Assembly (NCBI RefSeq): GCF_003051055.1
Contig: NZ_QAON01000005.1
Coordinates: 124,001 to 188,000 of the forward strand
Length of the DNA stretch: 64,000 nucleotides
Source: Agitococcus lubricus
GTDB lineage: Bacteria; Pseudomonadota; Gammaproteobacteria; Pseudomonadales; Moraxellaceae
Reading direction: 5' to 3'
In this document: positions 24,443 through 32,405 of the stretch, in pieces
Position numbering within the stretch: position 1 is the first letter of the stretch
How the letters are laid out: each line of letters starts with the position of its first letter
Program-made: the position numbers and the translations under genes
Notes under the pieces: model-generated
What the model saw: only the letters and a program-made list of their open reading frames with translations
What the model was told of the DNA's origin: nothing
Databases searched by the model: none

Positions 24443-24667
24443 ATGGAAATTTTATCTGTTGCATTAGTCTTTATTTTTATTATTTATCAGCATATTAGAA
24501 ATAAAGATTTATCTACACACAATCATATTTTGCTTTTAGAAAATTCTGAATTATTTTCTCAAAAAAATAAATTAGAAACTGAAAAAGAGCATTTGAAAAC
24601 AGAGTTAAATTTAATTAAAGCCGAATATGGATTAATTAGAAAATGCAAATTCACTGGCGAAAAATAA
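24443..24667 (+). CDS. Small membrane-anchored coiled-coil protein
   Basis: 74 residues after an AAGGAG site. Residues 2-17 form one hydrophobic segment (Ile-Leu-Ser-Val-Ala-Leu-Val-Phe-Ile-Phe), then a Lys/Glu/Leu coiled coil (about 28-62). Layout resembles single-span inner spanins or membrane exclusion proteins, but in this early operon its role is unknown. Confidence 0.55.
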   Translation: MEILSVALVFIFIIYQHIRNKDLSTHNHILLLENSELFSQKNKLETEKEHLKTELNLIKAEYGLIRKCKFTGEK

Positions 24668-24861
24668 ATGATAACTTAATACAAAGTGATTGCTCGAATT
24701 ATCGAATTAAAAAATTAGATAGGGGCAATCAGGTTTTGTATGCAGCGGAAATCAAAGTCAGCGAACTTTGTTATGTGGCAAATTGGTATAAGTTATCAGC
24801 AACAGAAGCCAAACAAATTTGTTTAGATGACAAAATTAAGCAGCAGGAGCAAGCCCAATGA
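24643..24861 (+). CDS. Small early protein, unknown
   Basis: 72 residues, overlapping the previous gene by 25 bases and the next by 4 (ATGA), which supports real translation in the operon. It contains Trp-Tyr-Lys-Leu-Ser-Ala-Thr-Glu-Ala-Lys and a Gln-rich end. No known family. Confidence 0.5.
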   Translation: MQIHWRKINDNLIQSDCSNYRIKKLDRGNQVLYAAEIKVSELCYVANWYKLSATEAKQICLDDKIKQQEQAQ

Positions 24862-25076
24862 ACGTCGGTATTCAATGCGCGATGTGTGGCAAAACCAGTG
24901 ATTTTGACGCATTTTGTTTTAGCACCATGGGTTTGCCATTGCCTAAATTTCATTATCAATGCCCTAGCTGCAATCATGCCTTTCAATTAGTTAAAACATC
25001 ACAACCAACCATTAACAAACATGGGCAAATTTTGCCGCCTAAGTTGGCTGTTGTTGGTGGTCAAGCGAGTTTGTAA
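24858..25076 (+). CDS. Small zinc-ribbon early protein
   Basis: 72 residues with Cys-Ala-Met-Cys (7-10) and Cys-Pro-Ser-Cys (35-38), a single zinc ribbon. Chained by ATGA overlap to the previous gene. Role unknown, probably nucleic-acid or protein binding. Confidence 0.6.
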   Translation: MNVGIQCAMCGKTSDFDAFCFSTMGLPLPKFHYQCPSCNHAFQLVKTSQPTINKHGQILPPKLAVVGGQASL

Positions 25077-25078
25077 TT

Positions 25079-25315
25079 ATGTCAGCAATTACCGAACGCG
25101 ATTTAAAAAAAGCTGCAAAAATTTGGAGCTATTGTGTAATTGTTCATATCGACCATCAAGAAGATTGGGCTGAACATACATATGCAATTAAAGTTTTAGC
25201 AGTTGAGTATGCTGAAAATCAACTCAAAAAATTAGGTGTTAATTATCCATATCAAATTCAAAGCGAAACACAAGCCCTTAAATTTGTGTTACGCCAAAAG
25301 AGATTTACAAAATGA
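25079..25315 (+). CDS. Small early protein, unknown
   Basis: 78 residues, 2 bases after the zinc-ribbon gene and overlapping the next by 4 bases. Charged, helical N-terminus (Glu-Arg-Asp-Leu-Lys-Lys-Ala-Ala). No recognisable domain; kept because of tight operon spacing. Confidence 0.5.
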   Translation: MSAITERDLKKAAKIWSYCVIVHIDHQEDWAEHTYAIKVLAVEYAENQLKKLGVNYPYQIQSETQALKFVLRQKRFTK

Positions 25316-25680
25316 TCTGCCTTCGCTGTCATCACCGTAAATTTGAATATGGCCATCATGAAAGATTTGGCAATTGCTGCTTGTGTGCCAAATGCCAAAG
25401 ATATGTTGTGCTGTCAAATGTTTCACCTAGCGAAATTTGTGATTTATACATGGGCTTAATTGCTGCTGAAGTAAAGATTAAAGGTACTCAGCCATACCAA
25501 CTAATAAACGATTATTGGCCGTTCCCTGTCAAAAACATGAATTATTCAAGAATGTGGAATCTTTGGAAAGATAAAGCTGTTAAAAAGTTTGGTAGTGAAG
25601 CGATTAAGCAACCAAAACTACAAAACGAACTAAAACAGCAATATCAGCCAACAGAATATCAATTAGATATTTTTGAGTAG
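25312..25680 (+). CDS. Small Cys/His-rich early protein
   Basis: 122 residues. Cys-Leu-Arg-Cys-His-His (3-8) and Cys-Cys-Leu-Cys-Ala-Lys-Cys near 22-28 form a likely zinc-binding N-terminus. The C-terminal half is Lys/Gln-rich. ATGA overlap with the previous gene. Family unknown. Confidence 0.55.
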   Translation: MICLRCHHRKFEYGHHERFGNCCLCAKCQRYVVLSNVSPSEICDLYMGLIAAEVKIKGTQPYQLINDYWPFPVKNMNYSRMWNLWKDKAVKKFGSEAIKQPKLQNELKQQYQPTEYQLDIFE

Positions 25681-25685
25681 CGAAT

Positions 25686-25922
25686 ATGAATAGCACTTTT
25701 TTAACTTTTGAAGAAGTCCAAGAGCTTACAGATTACTCTAGACCAAAAGAACAAATTCAATGGTTATCACAACATGGTTGGACATTTGAAATAAGCAGTC
25801 AAGGCAAACCAAAGATTTTGCGTCAATATATGCAGCAAAGACTTGGCATTGCCCAAGATAAAAAAACAGTATCAAACAAACCTAACCGCAAGGCACTTGA
25901 GGCACTAATAAATGGGACGTAA
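25686..25922 (+). CDS. DUF4224 protein (integrase partner, possible excisionase)
   Basis: 78 residues with the DUF4224 core: Leu-Thr-Phe-Glu-Glu-Val-Gln-Glu-Leu-Thr-Asp-Tyr-Ser-Arg-Pro, Gln-Ile-Gln-Trp-Leu and Gly-Trp-Thr-Phe-Glu, ending in Arg-Gln-Tyr-Met. In many phages this small winged-helix-like protein is encoded directly before a tyrosine integrase. It overlaps the integrase start by 11 bases. An excisionase-like function is plausible but unproven. Confidence 0.75.
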   Translation: MNSTFLTFEEVQELTDYSRPKEQIQWLSQHGWTFEISSQGKPKILRQYMQQRLGIAQDKKTVSNKPNRKALEALINGT

Positions 25923-26973
25923 GCGCACAATCGACAGACATTTGCCTGAGCGTGTTTATTTTAAACATGGTGCTTATTATTATCATGCTAGAGATGAAGA
26001 AGCAGCAAGAATAGGGAAAAAATGGACAAGGTTAGGGACTACTATTAGTGAAATGTATGCCAGCTTAAGTAAACTTCACCAAGACTCAGAATTATTAAAA
26101 ACCAAACCTATAACCATGCGCGAACTATTCGACCGTTATGCGCGTGATGTCATTACGACTAAAAAGCCAGCCACACAACGTAGTAACTTAAATAGTCTAA
26201 AGTTTTTACGTGCATTTTTTGATGAAATGAATATTACAGAAGTAGAAAGCCATCACTGCTTTGAATACAGAGACATAAGAAGCAAAAAAGCTGTCATTGG
26301 TGCCAATCGTGATATTGAAATTCTGAGTCATGCTTTTAGTAAAGCCATAGAATGGGGTTGTTTGCGTAATGAGGCACATCCAACTCGCGGACTAATCATA
26401 AAAAATACTCCAAATATTCGGGATAGATATGTTGAAGATGATGAATTAAATGCTTTCAAACAATGTATTAGTCAGTTTTTACAAGTTTATATTGATTTAA
26501 AAATACTGACTGGATTATCAAAATCAGATTTATTGAGCCTTAAATTATCTGATTTAAAAAATGATGGCATACATTATCAACGCATTAAAACTACTGGACG
26601 TGGAGCAAAGCGCAAAGTGATTATGTGGACAACCGAGTTGGTTGATGCTGTTAATGCTGCAAAAGAACTACGCAGGCGCATAGGTACTGATTATTTGTTT
26701 TGTACCAAGGATGGTGAGGCTTACATAAAAGAAGACGGTACTACAAGCGGTTTTGATTCAATTTGGCAACGTGCAATGACTAAAGCATTAAGTCTTGGTG
26801 TTATCGCTGAACGTTTTACTGAGCATGATTTAAGAGCAAAAACTGGCAGTGATATTGAGACATTAGAAGAAGCACAAACACTGCTTGATCACACCAACTC
26901 AGCAATAACAAACCGTGTTTATAGAAGAAAAATCGTTAAAGTTATGCCTTTGCAAAAAGTAAAAAAACACTAA
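25912..26973 (+). CDS. int: Tyrosine-type phage integrase
   Basis: 353 residues. N-terminal arm-binding part (1-65), SAM-like core-binding domain (66-165), catalytic domain (170-340). Catalytic residues seen: Lys near 226, His305 and Arg308 in His-Asp-Leu-Arg, His327 and nucleophile Tyr337 (Arg-Val-Tyr-Arg-Arg). Arg I appears replaced: Thr-Gly-Leu-Ser203-Lys204 where the family has Thr-Gly-Leu-Arg. It lies beside the tRNA scar, so it should act on the tRNA-Lys target. Activity may be impaired. Confidence 0.9.
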   Translation: MGRKRTIDRHLPERVYFKHGAYYYHARDEEAARIGKKWTRLGTTISEMYASLSKLHQDSELLKTKPITMRELFDRYARDVITTKKPATQRSNLNSLKFLRAFFDEMNITEVESHHCFEYRDIRSKKAVIGANRDIEILSHAFSKAIEWGCLRNEAHPTRGLIIKNTPNIRDRYVEDDELNAFKQCISQFLQVYIDLKILTGLSKSDLLSLKLSDLKNDGIHYQRIKTTGRGAKRKVIMWTTELVDAVNAAKELRRRIGTDYLFCTKDGEAYIKEDGTTSGFDSIWQRAMTKALSLGVIAERFTEHDLRAKTGSDIETLEEAQTLLDHTNSAITNRVYRRKIVKVMPLQKVKKH

Positions 26974-26978
26974 AAAAC

Positions 26979-27052
26979 TGTCTGATATTAACTTTTATAA
27001 GCATTGATTTTTAAGGAAAAAAACAAGGTTAAAATATGAGTTTATCAGACAA
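26979..27052. repeat. Inverted repeat flanking the attachment region
   Basis: TGTCTGATA near 26979-26987 and its complement TATCAGACA near 27043-27051, about 55 bp apart, between the integrase stop and the tRNA scar. Could be arm-type integrase or Xis sites, or a hairpin. Confidence 0.4.
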
Positions 27053-27104
27053 TGAAAAACAATAAAAACATCATATAATCATTATGTTATTGTTGCTTTA
27101 TATG

Positions 27105-27154
27105 ATTGGCTTTTAACCAATTGGTCGTGGGTTCGAATCCCGCCCAACCCACCA
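27105..27154 (+). mobile_element. Prophage right attachment site (attR): 3' half of tRNA-Lys(TTT)
   Basis: The sequence from the anticodon arm onward of a tRNA: 5-bp stem ATTGG/CCAAT, loop CTTTTAA with anticodon TTT, T arm GTGGG-TTCGAAT-CCCGC, acceptor strand CCAACCC, A, CCA. No 5' half (D arm, acceptor start) lies upstream; instead phage DNA joins. Expected result of integration into the 3' part of a tRNA-Lys gene; the intact gene should lie beyond the left edge. Confidence 0.88.
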
Positions 27155-27337
27155 TCTACGCAAAACATCTCGTACATCCCCTCTGTTAAAAAACACTCAA
27201 ATACCTAAACCAAAAGTCTTTAACTATAATGGTTTTACTTTAGTCATACAAAACATTTCTTCAATTGTCATATTGGCGACAGACCTTTTTGGGCTCATAT
27301 ATCAGACTATCGTTTTCTCTTGTTGTAATTCAGGTGC

Positions 27338-27997
27338 ATGATGAAGCCTATCGTCTCCAAAATGATGCCACGTCTGCTGTTTTTATGTTGTGCGAGTTTT
27401 TTTAGCCATGCACTTGCGCAGGCAGATGCTCACCTCCCCATGACTAAGCTCGCTATTGATAAACAAGGGATAAAAGTCTGGACGTACAAAGTCAAAAATA
27501 ACCCCGTTTTTAGCTATAAAGCGGCAACGTCAATATATAGCTCTATCACCAATGTATCGGCACTGCTCTTAAACCCTAATGAAGCCCCCAAATGGGCACC
27601 TTATGTACGTCGCATAGACGTATTAAGCCCTACCAATGCGGCGGGTATTGCCATTTACCGTATGGAACTAGACCTACCTTTTCCATTAACTGACCGCGAT
27701 GTCGTGATTAAATCACAATTAAGCTATTTAGCCGATGGCTCTATTTTATTATTTAATGAAGCCACACAAGACCAGCGTGCACCTATTCAAGACAATATGG
27801 TACGTGTCGCACGTTATCAAGGCAGTTGGCTCTTAAAGCCTAATACGCAGGGTTATGTGGAGATAACCACCTCAGGTTATGCGGACTTAGGGGGTGCTAT
27901 TCCAGCAAGTTTTGCTAATTTATTTGTAGAGCAACAGCCCTACCAAATGCTGCAAAGTATGCGCTCTTATTTACGGGATAATCGTCTGCAAAGCTAG
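27338..27997 (+). CDS. START-domain (lipid-binding) secreted protein
   Basis: 219 residues with a signal peptide (cleavage near Ala-Gln-Ala, about residue 29). The mature part has the START/polyketide-cyclase pattern: Asn-Pro-x-Phe-Ser-Tyr-Lys-Ala, Ala-Pro-Lys-Trp-Ala-Pro-Tyr, Leu-Pro-Phe-Pro-Leu-Thr-Asp-Arg-Asp-Val and Gly-Ser-Trp-Leu-Leu-Lys-Pro. Probably binds a lipid or sterol in the periplasm. First chromosomal gene after the prophage. Confidence 0.8.
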   Translation: MMKPIVSKMMPRLLFLCCASFFSHALAQADAHLPMTKLAIDKQGIKVWTYKVKNNPVFSYKAATSIYSSITNVSALLLNPNEAPKWAPYVRRIDVLSPTNAAGIAIYRMELDLPFPLTDRDVVIKSQLSYLADGSILLFNEATQDQRAPIQDNMVRVARYQGSWLLKPNTQGYVEITTSGYADLGGAIPASFANLFVEQQPYQMLQSMRSYLRDNRLQS

Positions 27998-28038
27998 GTC
28001 TTAACACGACAAACAGAGCCAACCGTTTGTTGGCGATT

Positions 28039-28070
28039 AGACTGACTTTAGTCAACACCAAAGTCAGTCT
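28039..28070. terminator. Hairpin between convergent genes
   Basis: 11-bp stem AGACTGACTTT/AAAGTCAGTCT with a 10-nt loop between the START-domain gene and the glutathione transferase gene. Confidence 0.55.
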
Positions 28071-28085
28071 GAACTGTCGGTCAAC

Positions 28086-28757
28086 TTAAGATAACAAACT
28101 ATAGTCCCCGCCCTGCTCTAAAGCACGCTGATAAGCAGGACGGGCGTGGATGTTAGCTAAAAAAGCACTGAGCTTAGGGTATTTTTTATCTAGCCCCCCT
28201 CTTGCACTGGCAGCCTCCAGAGGAAAACTCATTTGAATATCGGCAGCGGTAAACTGTTCACCTGCAAACCACGGGTATTTATTCAGTTCACTTTCCATGT
28301 AATCTAAATGCAACTTAATTTGTGGGTCGACAAAGCTAGATAACACTTTGTTGGCAATACCTTTAGCAACGGGTTTAACCACAAAGGGCATAGGGCTTGT
28401 TTTAACACGATTAAACACCAGCTTTAATAATAAGGGCGTCATTGCCGAGCCTTCGGCATAATGTAACCAATACCGATAACGCAAACGGGCTGGGCTACCT
28501 GCGTTGGGTATTAAACGGCCAGCACCATAGGTTTCGACTAAATACTCCATAATTGCGCCTGACTCAGCAATCGTCAGTTCACCGTCTGTAATCACAGGGG
28601 ACTTACCCAAAGGATGAATGGCCTTGAGGCTTGCAGGAGCTAGCATGGTGTTGGGGTCACGTTCATAACGCTTCAGAGTGTACGGAATTTCCAACTCTTC
28701 CAGTAACCATAATACGCGCTGTGAACGGGAGTTATTGAGATGGTGGACAGTAATCAT
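28086..28757 (-). CDS. Glutathione S-transferase family protein
   Basis: 223 residues. Thioredoxin-like N-terminus (Val-His-His-Leu-Asn-Asn-Ser-Arg-Ser-Gln-Arg-Val) with conserved Ile-His-Pro-Leu-Gly-Lys-Ser-Pro-Val and Glu-Ser-Gly-Ala-Ile. The helical C-domain has Phe-Thr-Ala-Ala-Asp-Ile-Gln-Met-Ser. It joins glutathione to electrophiles. Probable last gene of the LysR-flanked cluster. Confidence 0.87.
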   Translation of the reverse strand: MITVHHLNNSRSQRVLWLLEELEIPYTLKRYERDPNTMLAPASLKAIHPLGKSPVITDGELTIAESGAIMEYLVETYGAGRLIPNAGSPARLRYRYWLHYAEGSAMTPLLLKLVFNRVKTSPMPFVVKPVAKGIANKVLSSFVDPQIKLHLDYMESELNKYPWFAGEQFTAADIQMSFPLEAASARGGLDKKYPKLSAFLANIHARPAYQRALEQGGDYSLLS

Positions 28758-28765
28758 AAGGTTTC

Positions 28766-29131
28766 CTAAACAACAAATTGAGCAACACCGTCCCGAAATG
28801 ACCAGTCTATGTCGTGGTTTTCGGTAATCGTAATCATGACATTCGTAGGGTCTATACCCACGGCTTGCTGTAAATTGCAGACAACTTTGGCATAAAAAGC
28901 CTGTTTGGCCTTATTTGAGCGTCCCGCACGCATAACTAATGACATAATAATACGGTCACCTGTGCGGGTTTGTAATTGTAAACAGTCGGGTTCGTATTCG
29001 TTAATTAATTGATAACGGTCGTCGTCAGGAAAATTCATGGTTTCAATGACAGCTGCATTCACCGCATCGGCAACTGCTTTTTTATATTCGGCACTTTTAC
29101 CTTTTAAGATTGCGATAGTCACTAAAGGCAT
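28766..29131 (-). CDS. Tautomerase family protein
   Basis: 121 residues starting Met-Pro-Leu-Val-Thr-Ile, where Pro1 after Met removal is the catalytic base of the tautomerase superfamily. Contains Val-Val-Asn-Ala-Ala-Val and Ile-Thr-Glu-Asn-His-Asp-Ile-Asp-Trp, as in double-length tautomerases. Probable substrate class: keto-enol compounds from aromatic breakdown; not specific. Confidence 0.8.
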   Translation of the reverse strand: MPLVTIAILKGKSAEYKKAVADAVNAAVIETMNFPDDDRYQLINEYEPDCLQLQTRTGDRIIMSLVMRAGRSNKAKQAFYAKVVCNLQQAVGIDPTNVMITITENHDIDWSFRDGVAQFVV

Positions 29132-29241
29132 AAGGACTCCTAAAATTCACATGTTATAGGGGATAGATAGGTAATAATCATTCTCTGACACTAACAGACG
29201 GCGTCTATTCTTGCTATGGCTATTATGCCGATTATGGATAC

Positions 29242-30411
29242 TCATCGGCCTACTGTTAGCTTTTGTATAGCCAAGACCAGTACCCCTGCGCAAATACCCC
29301 AAAATGCCGCACTGATACCCCATAAACTCAAGCCCGACGCTGTCACCAAAAATGTCATTAGTGCTGCCTCCCGTTGCGTTTCTTGCACTAAGGCAGCGGC
29401 TAGACTATTGCCTATCGTCGACAATAAGGCAATACCCGCTAATGCCACGACCAAGTCCTTGGGTAAAGTACTAAATACATAAGTTATTGTGTCGGCAAAA
29501 ATCGCCATCAGTAAATAAAACAAGCCCGCACATATTGCTGCAACATAGCGTTTGTGCTTTTGTTCATGCGCCTCGCCACTCAAACAAATGGCTGCGGTAA
29601 TTGCCGCTAAACTGATGGCAAATGCACCAAATGGCGCAAACATCATGGTTGCAATACCTGTCCAACCAATAATGGATGCTAATGGCGGATGAAAACCAAA
29701 ACTACGCATTGCTGCAACCCCAGCCATATTTTGCGATGCCATCGTGACAATAAATAAAGGAATCGCAACCCCCAAGATGGCTGACCACGAAAAGACAGGC
29801 ATCACCGCAACAGGCTGAGTCAACGTCAATGAGACAGTCTGCCAATGTAAGGTTTGTTGGCTTTGCGCCACACAAATACCCACGACTAAAGCAGCCAATA
29901 CGCCATAACGCGCTTGCCATTGACGACAACAGAGATAAGCCGCCAACATGGCTAACACTAAAAACGTATTTGTTTGGATGGCGGCAAAAGCATTAAGGCT
30001 AAATCGCAATAAAATACCCGCTAACATCGCAGACGCTAATGCCAGAGGAATTTTATTCATCACACGGCTAAATACCCCCGAAAAGCCCGTCATAGCAATT
30101 AATGCGCCCGACACCATAAAACAACCGATGGCTTCGGCAAGACTAAGACGTTGTGCACTATCAATCAACATCACCGCGCCTGCGGTAGACCATGCGGTGA
30201 CAATCGGGATGCGATAATAGAGGGAAAGCACGATACTGGTTAAGGCCATGCCGACACCAAGCGCCCATAACCAAGAACTTGTTTGTGCTGCATTTGCGCC
30301 CAGTGCTTGTGCCGCTTGAAAAACAATGACACCTGAGCTGGTAAAGCCAACCAATACTGTGACAAAACCTGCTACCACTGCCGAGATAGACAGGTCTTTT
30401 ATAATCGACAT
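29242..30411 (-). CDS. benE: BenE-family benzoate transporter
   Basis: 389 residues from the ATG at 30411 with AGGAA upstream. About 11-12 membrane segments; starts with Ser-Ala-Val-Val-Ala-Gly-Phe and has Gly-Phe-Thr-Ser-Ser-Gly, Pro-Ile-Val-Thr-Ala-Trp-Ser-Thr-Ala-Gly-Ala and Pro-Phe-Gly-Ala-Phe-Ala-Ile-Ser-Leu-Ala-Ala-Ile-Thr-Ala, typical BenE signatures. Likely imports benzoate or a similar aromatic acid by proton symport. No ben degradation genes are visible here. Confidence 0.85.
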   Translation of the reverse strand: MSIIKDLSISAVVAGFVTVLVGFTSSGVIVFQAAQALGANAAQTSSWLWALGVGMALTSIVLSLYYRIPIVTAWSTAGAVMLIDSAQRLSLAEAIGCFMVSGALIAMTGFSGVFSRVMNKIPLALASAMLAGILLRFSLNAFAAIQTNTFLVLAMLAAYLCCRQWQARYGVLAALVVGICVAQSQQTLHWQTVSLTLTQPVAVMPVFSWSAILGVAIPLFIVTMASQNMAGVAAMRSFGFHPPLASIIGWTGIATMMFAPFGAFAISLAAITAAICLSGEAHEQKHKRYVAAICAGLFYLLMAIFADTITYVFSTLPKDLVVALAGIALLSTIGNSLAAALVQETQREAALMTFLVTASGLSLWGISAAFWGICAGVLVLAIQKLTVGR

Positions 30412-30434
30412 GAGCAATTCCTACCCCAAAAATA

Positions 30435-30452
30435 GGGTGGTGCACACCACCC
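30435..30452. repeat. Tight GC-rich hairpin upstream of benE
   Basis: GGGTGGTG-CA-CACCACCC between the small tautomerase gene and benE. No T-run; may modulate message stability. Confidence 0.35.
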
Positions 30453-30459
30453 CGTTAAC

Positions 30460-30666
30460 TTAACTTGACTGTTGCTGTCGTAACTGTGTCACTGATTGAC
30501 CTGCAATCCCCCAATTATCCAAATCCACTTCATCTATCACCACAAAGGTGGTTGCAGGATTCTTATTTAACACCGTCACCAGTAACTCAGTGACACCTGC
30601 TATCAGTGCTGCCTTTTGTTCGGCGGTGGCTCCCTCACGGGTAATTTTAATATTGACGTATGGCAT
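30460..30666 (-). CDS. 4-oxalocrotonate tautomerase family protein
   Basis: 68 residues, Met-Pro-Tyr-Val-Asn-Ile-Lys-Ile: N-terminal Pro catalyst and the normal 4-OT length. Later Val-Val-Ile-Asp-Glu-Val and Trp-Gly-Ile-Ala-Gly-Gln-Ser-Val fit the family. Adjacent to gstA, likely one operon. Confidence 0.85.
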   Translation of the reverse strand: MPYVNIKITREGATAEQKAALIAGVTELLVTVLNKNPATTFVVIDEVDLDNWGIAGQSVTQLRQQQSS

Positions 30667-30676
30667 GATATGTTCC

Positions 30677-31285
30677 TTATTTGATTAAGCCTTCTGCTTT
30701 GAGTGCAGCCTGTACCGCAGGACGACTGGCGACACGCTGTAAAAAGGCATGTAATGGTGCTAAATCACTCACATCTAAAGCGACAAACTGACTCCAATTA
30801 GCCACCACAAACAGATAGGCATCGGCAATCGTAAAGTGTTCACCTGTTAAATAGGGACGGTTTGCTAACTGTGCAGACACCCATGTCAATTTAGCTTTTA
30901 ACTGCTGTGCAAACAGTGCTTTAGTCTCTGCGGATGCTTTGGGGTTAAATAGTGGTGAAAAAGACTTATGTAACTCTGAGCTAATATAATTTTGCCACTC
31001 TTGTACCCGATAACGCGCCATAGAACCAACAGGAGGCAATAGTTGCGTATTGGCCACACTATCCGCTAAATATTGGCAAATGACTGACCCTTCACTTAAA
31101 GACTCACCATTCGTCAACACTAAAAAAGGGACACTCCCCTTGGCGTTAAGCTGATAAAAATCTACCCCACTTTCTGTTTTATGACTGGCTAAATCCACTC
31201 GTTCTAAGCTCAAAACAATACCCGCTTCTTGGGCAACAATATGGGGCGCTAAAGAACATGCCCCTGCGGCATAATATAATTTCAT
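30677..31285 (-). CDS. gstA: Glutathione transferase GstA-like
   Basis: 202 residues. Beta-class GST: Met-Lys-Leu-Tyr-Tyr-Ala-Ala-Gly-Ala-Cys-Ser-Leu-Ala-Pro-His start with Cys10, Asn-Ala-Lys-Gly-Ser-Val-Pro, Leu-Ser-Glu-Gly-Ser-Val-Ile and Phe-Thr-Ile-Ala-Asp-Ala-Tyr-Leu. Detoxifies electrophiles. Divergent from the LysR gene. Confidence 0.88.
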   Translation of the reverse strand: MKLYYAAGACSLAPHIVAQEAGIVLSLERVDLASHKTESGVDFYQLNAKGSVPFLVLTNGESLSEGSVICQYLADSVANTQLLPPVGSMARYRVQEWQNYISSELHKSFSPLFNPKASAETKALFAQQLKAKLTWVSAQLANRPYLTGEHFTIADAYLFVVANWSQFVALDVSDLAPLHAFLQRVASRPAVQAALKAEGLIK

Positions 31286-31394
31286 AACTGACTCCTATAA
31301 CGGTCAACAAACTCGGTATACATAGCTTAACTATTTATATTTGTGGGATAAACAAGCTATTATTGGATAATAAATGCCACTTTTTGGGATAATC

Positions 31395-32318
31395 ATGGAT
31401 AAATTAGAAGCCATGCGCGTGTTTTGCACTGTTGTTGAAGCTGGCAGTTTTGCCAATGCTGCCGACAAACTTGCCCAATCAACATCCGCTGTTTCACGCT
31501 GGGTGGCGCAATTAGAAAGTCATCTGAATGTCAGACTATTGAATCGGACGACACGACGTATTAGCTTAACCGAAAGTGGCCATGCCTATTATGAGCGCTG
31601 CGTACAATGGCTGCTAGAGTTGGACGCCTTAGAATCGTCTGTGAGTGAACAGTCACAGTCGGCACAAGGCACACTCAGAATCACGACATCGCTCGGTTTT
31701 GGTTTAAGTTATCTTGCACCTGCTATTCGCGCCTGTCAGGCACAATTCCCGCAATTACAATTTCATGTCTCGCTCTCGGGACATATGGTTGATTTGGTCG
31801 AAGAAGGTTTTGATTTGGCTTTGCGTATTGGCTCGGTAGGTCAACAACATGTCGTGGCTAAGGCAATGGGTTATACCCAATTATTATATGCTGCCTCGCC
31901 CCGTTATTTGGCTAAACAGCCACGGCTCGTGCATCCCAGTGATTTGGCACAACATAACTGTCTGATTTACCAACATCATTTATCACACCAAAAGGTATGG
32001 ACTTTTTTGGATGCACAACAGCAGCAATACGATATGACAGTCGATGGCTTAATTGGCAGTGATAACAGTAGTTTTTTGGTGGAATTAGCGGCGCAAGACA
32101 TGGGTATTTGTTGTGCCCCCTGTTTTATTATCACGCCTTACCTCAATACGGGTAGATTAGTACGTATTTTACCAAACTATCACACACCCGTTAGCACGAT
32201 ATATGCGGTATATCCACACCGCAAACATTTATCGGCTAAGGTGCGCTTATTTATTGGTTTTTTTAGCCAATGGTTACAGTCTCAACAAGAAATTACTCCC
32301 TATCAAACAGAGAGTTGA
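31395..32318 (+). CDS. LysR-type transcriptional regulator
   Basis: 307 residues from Met-Asp-Lys-Leu-Glu-Ala-Met-Arg-Val-Phe, the usual family start. Winged HTH at 1-60, then a periplasmic-binding-like effector domain. Divergent from the gstA/tautomerase/benE cluster, so it is the likely activator; inducer not predictable, perhaps an aromatic acid or electrophile. Confidence 0.87.
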   Translation: MDKLEAMRVFCTVVEAGSFANAADKLAQSTSAVSRWVAQLESHLNVRLLNRTTRRISLTESGHAYYERCVQWLLELDALESSVSEQSQSAQGTLRITTSLGFGLSYLAPAIRACQAQFPQLQFHVSLSGHMVDLVEEGFDLALRIGSVGQQHVVAKAMGYTQLLYAASPRYLAKQPRLVHPSDLAQHNCLIYQHHLSHQKVWTFLDAQQQQYDMTVDGLIGSDNSSFLVELAAQDMGICCAPCFIITPYLNTGRLVRILPNYHTPVSTIYAVYPHRKHLSAKVRLFIGFFSQWLQSQQEITPYQTES

Positions 32319-32405
32319 TACAGCACTGAAAACGGCTTATTCAGCGCTCATGGCTAAACGGCATTCGTAAAGAACCAACGCCGTCAGTCAGCAAAATCTT
32401 GCTAT

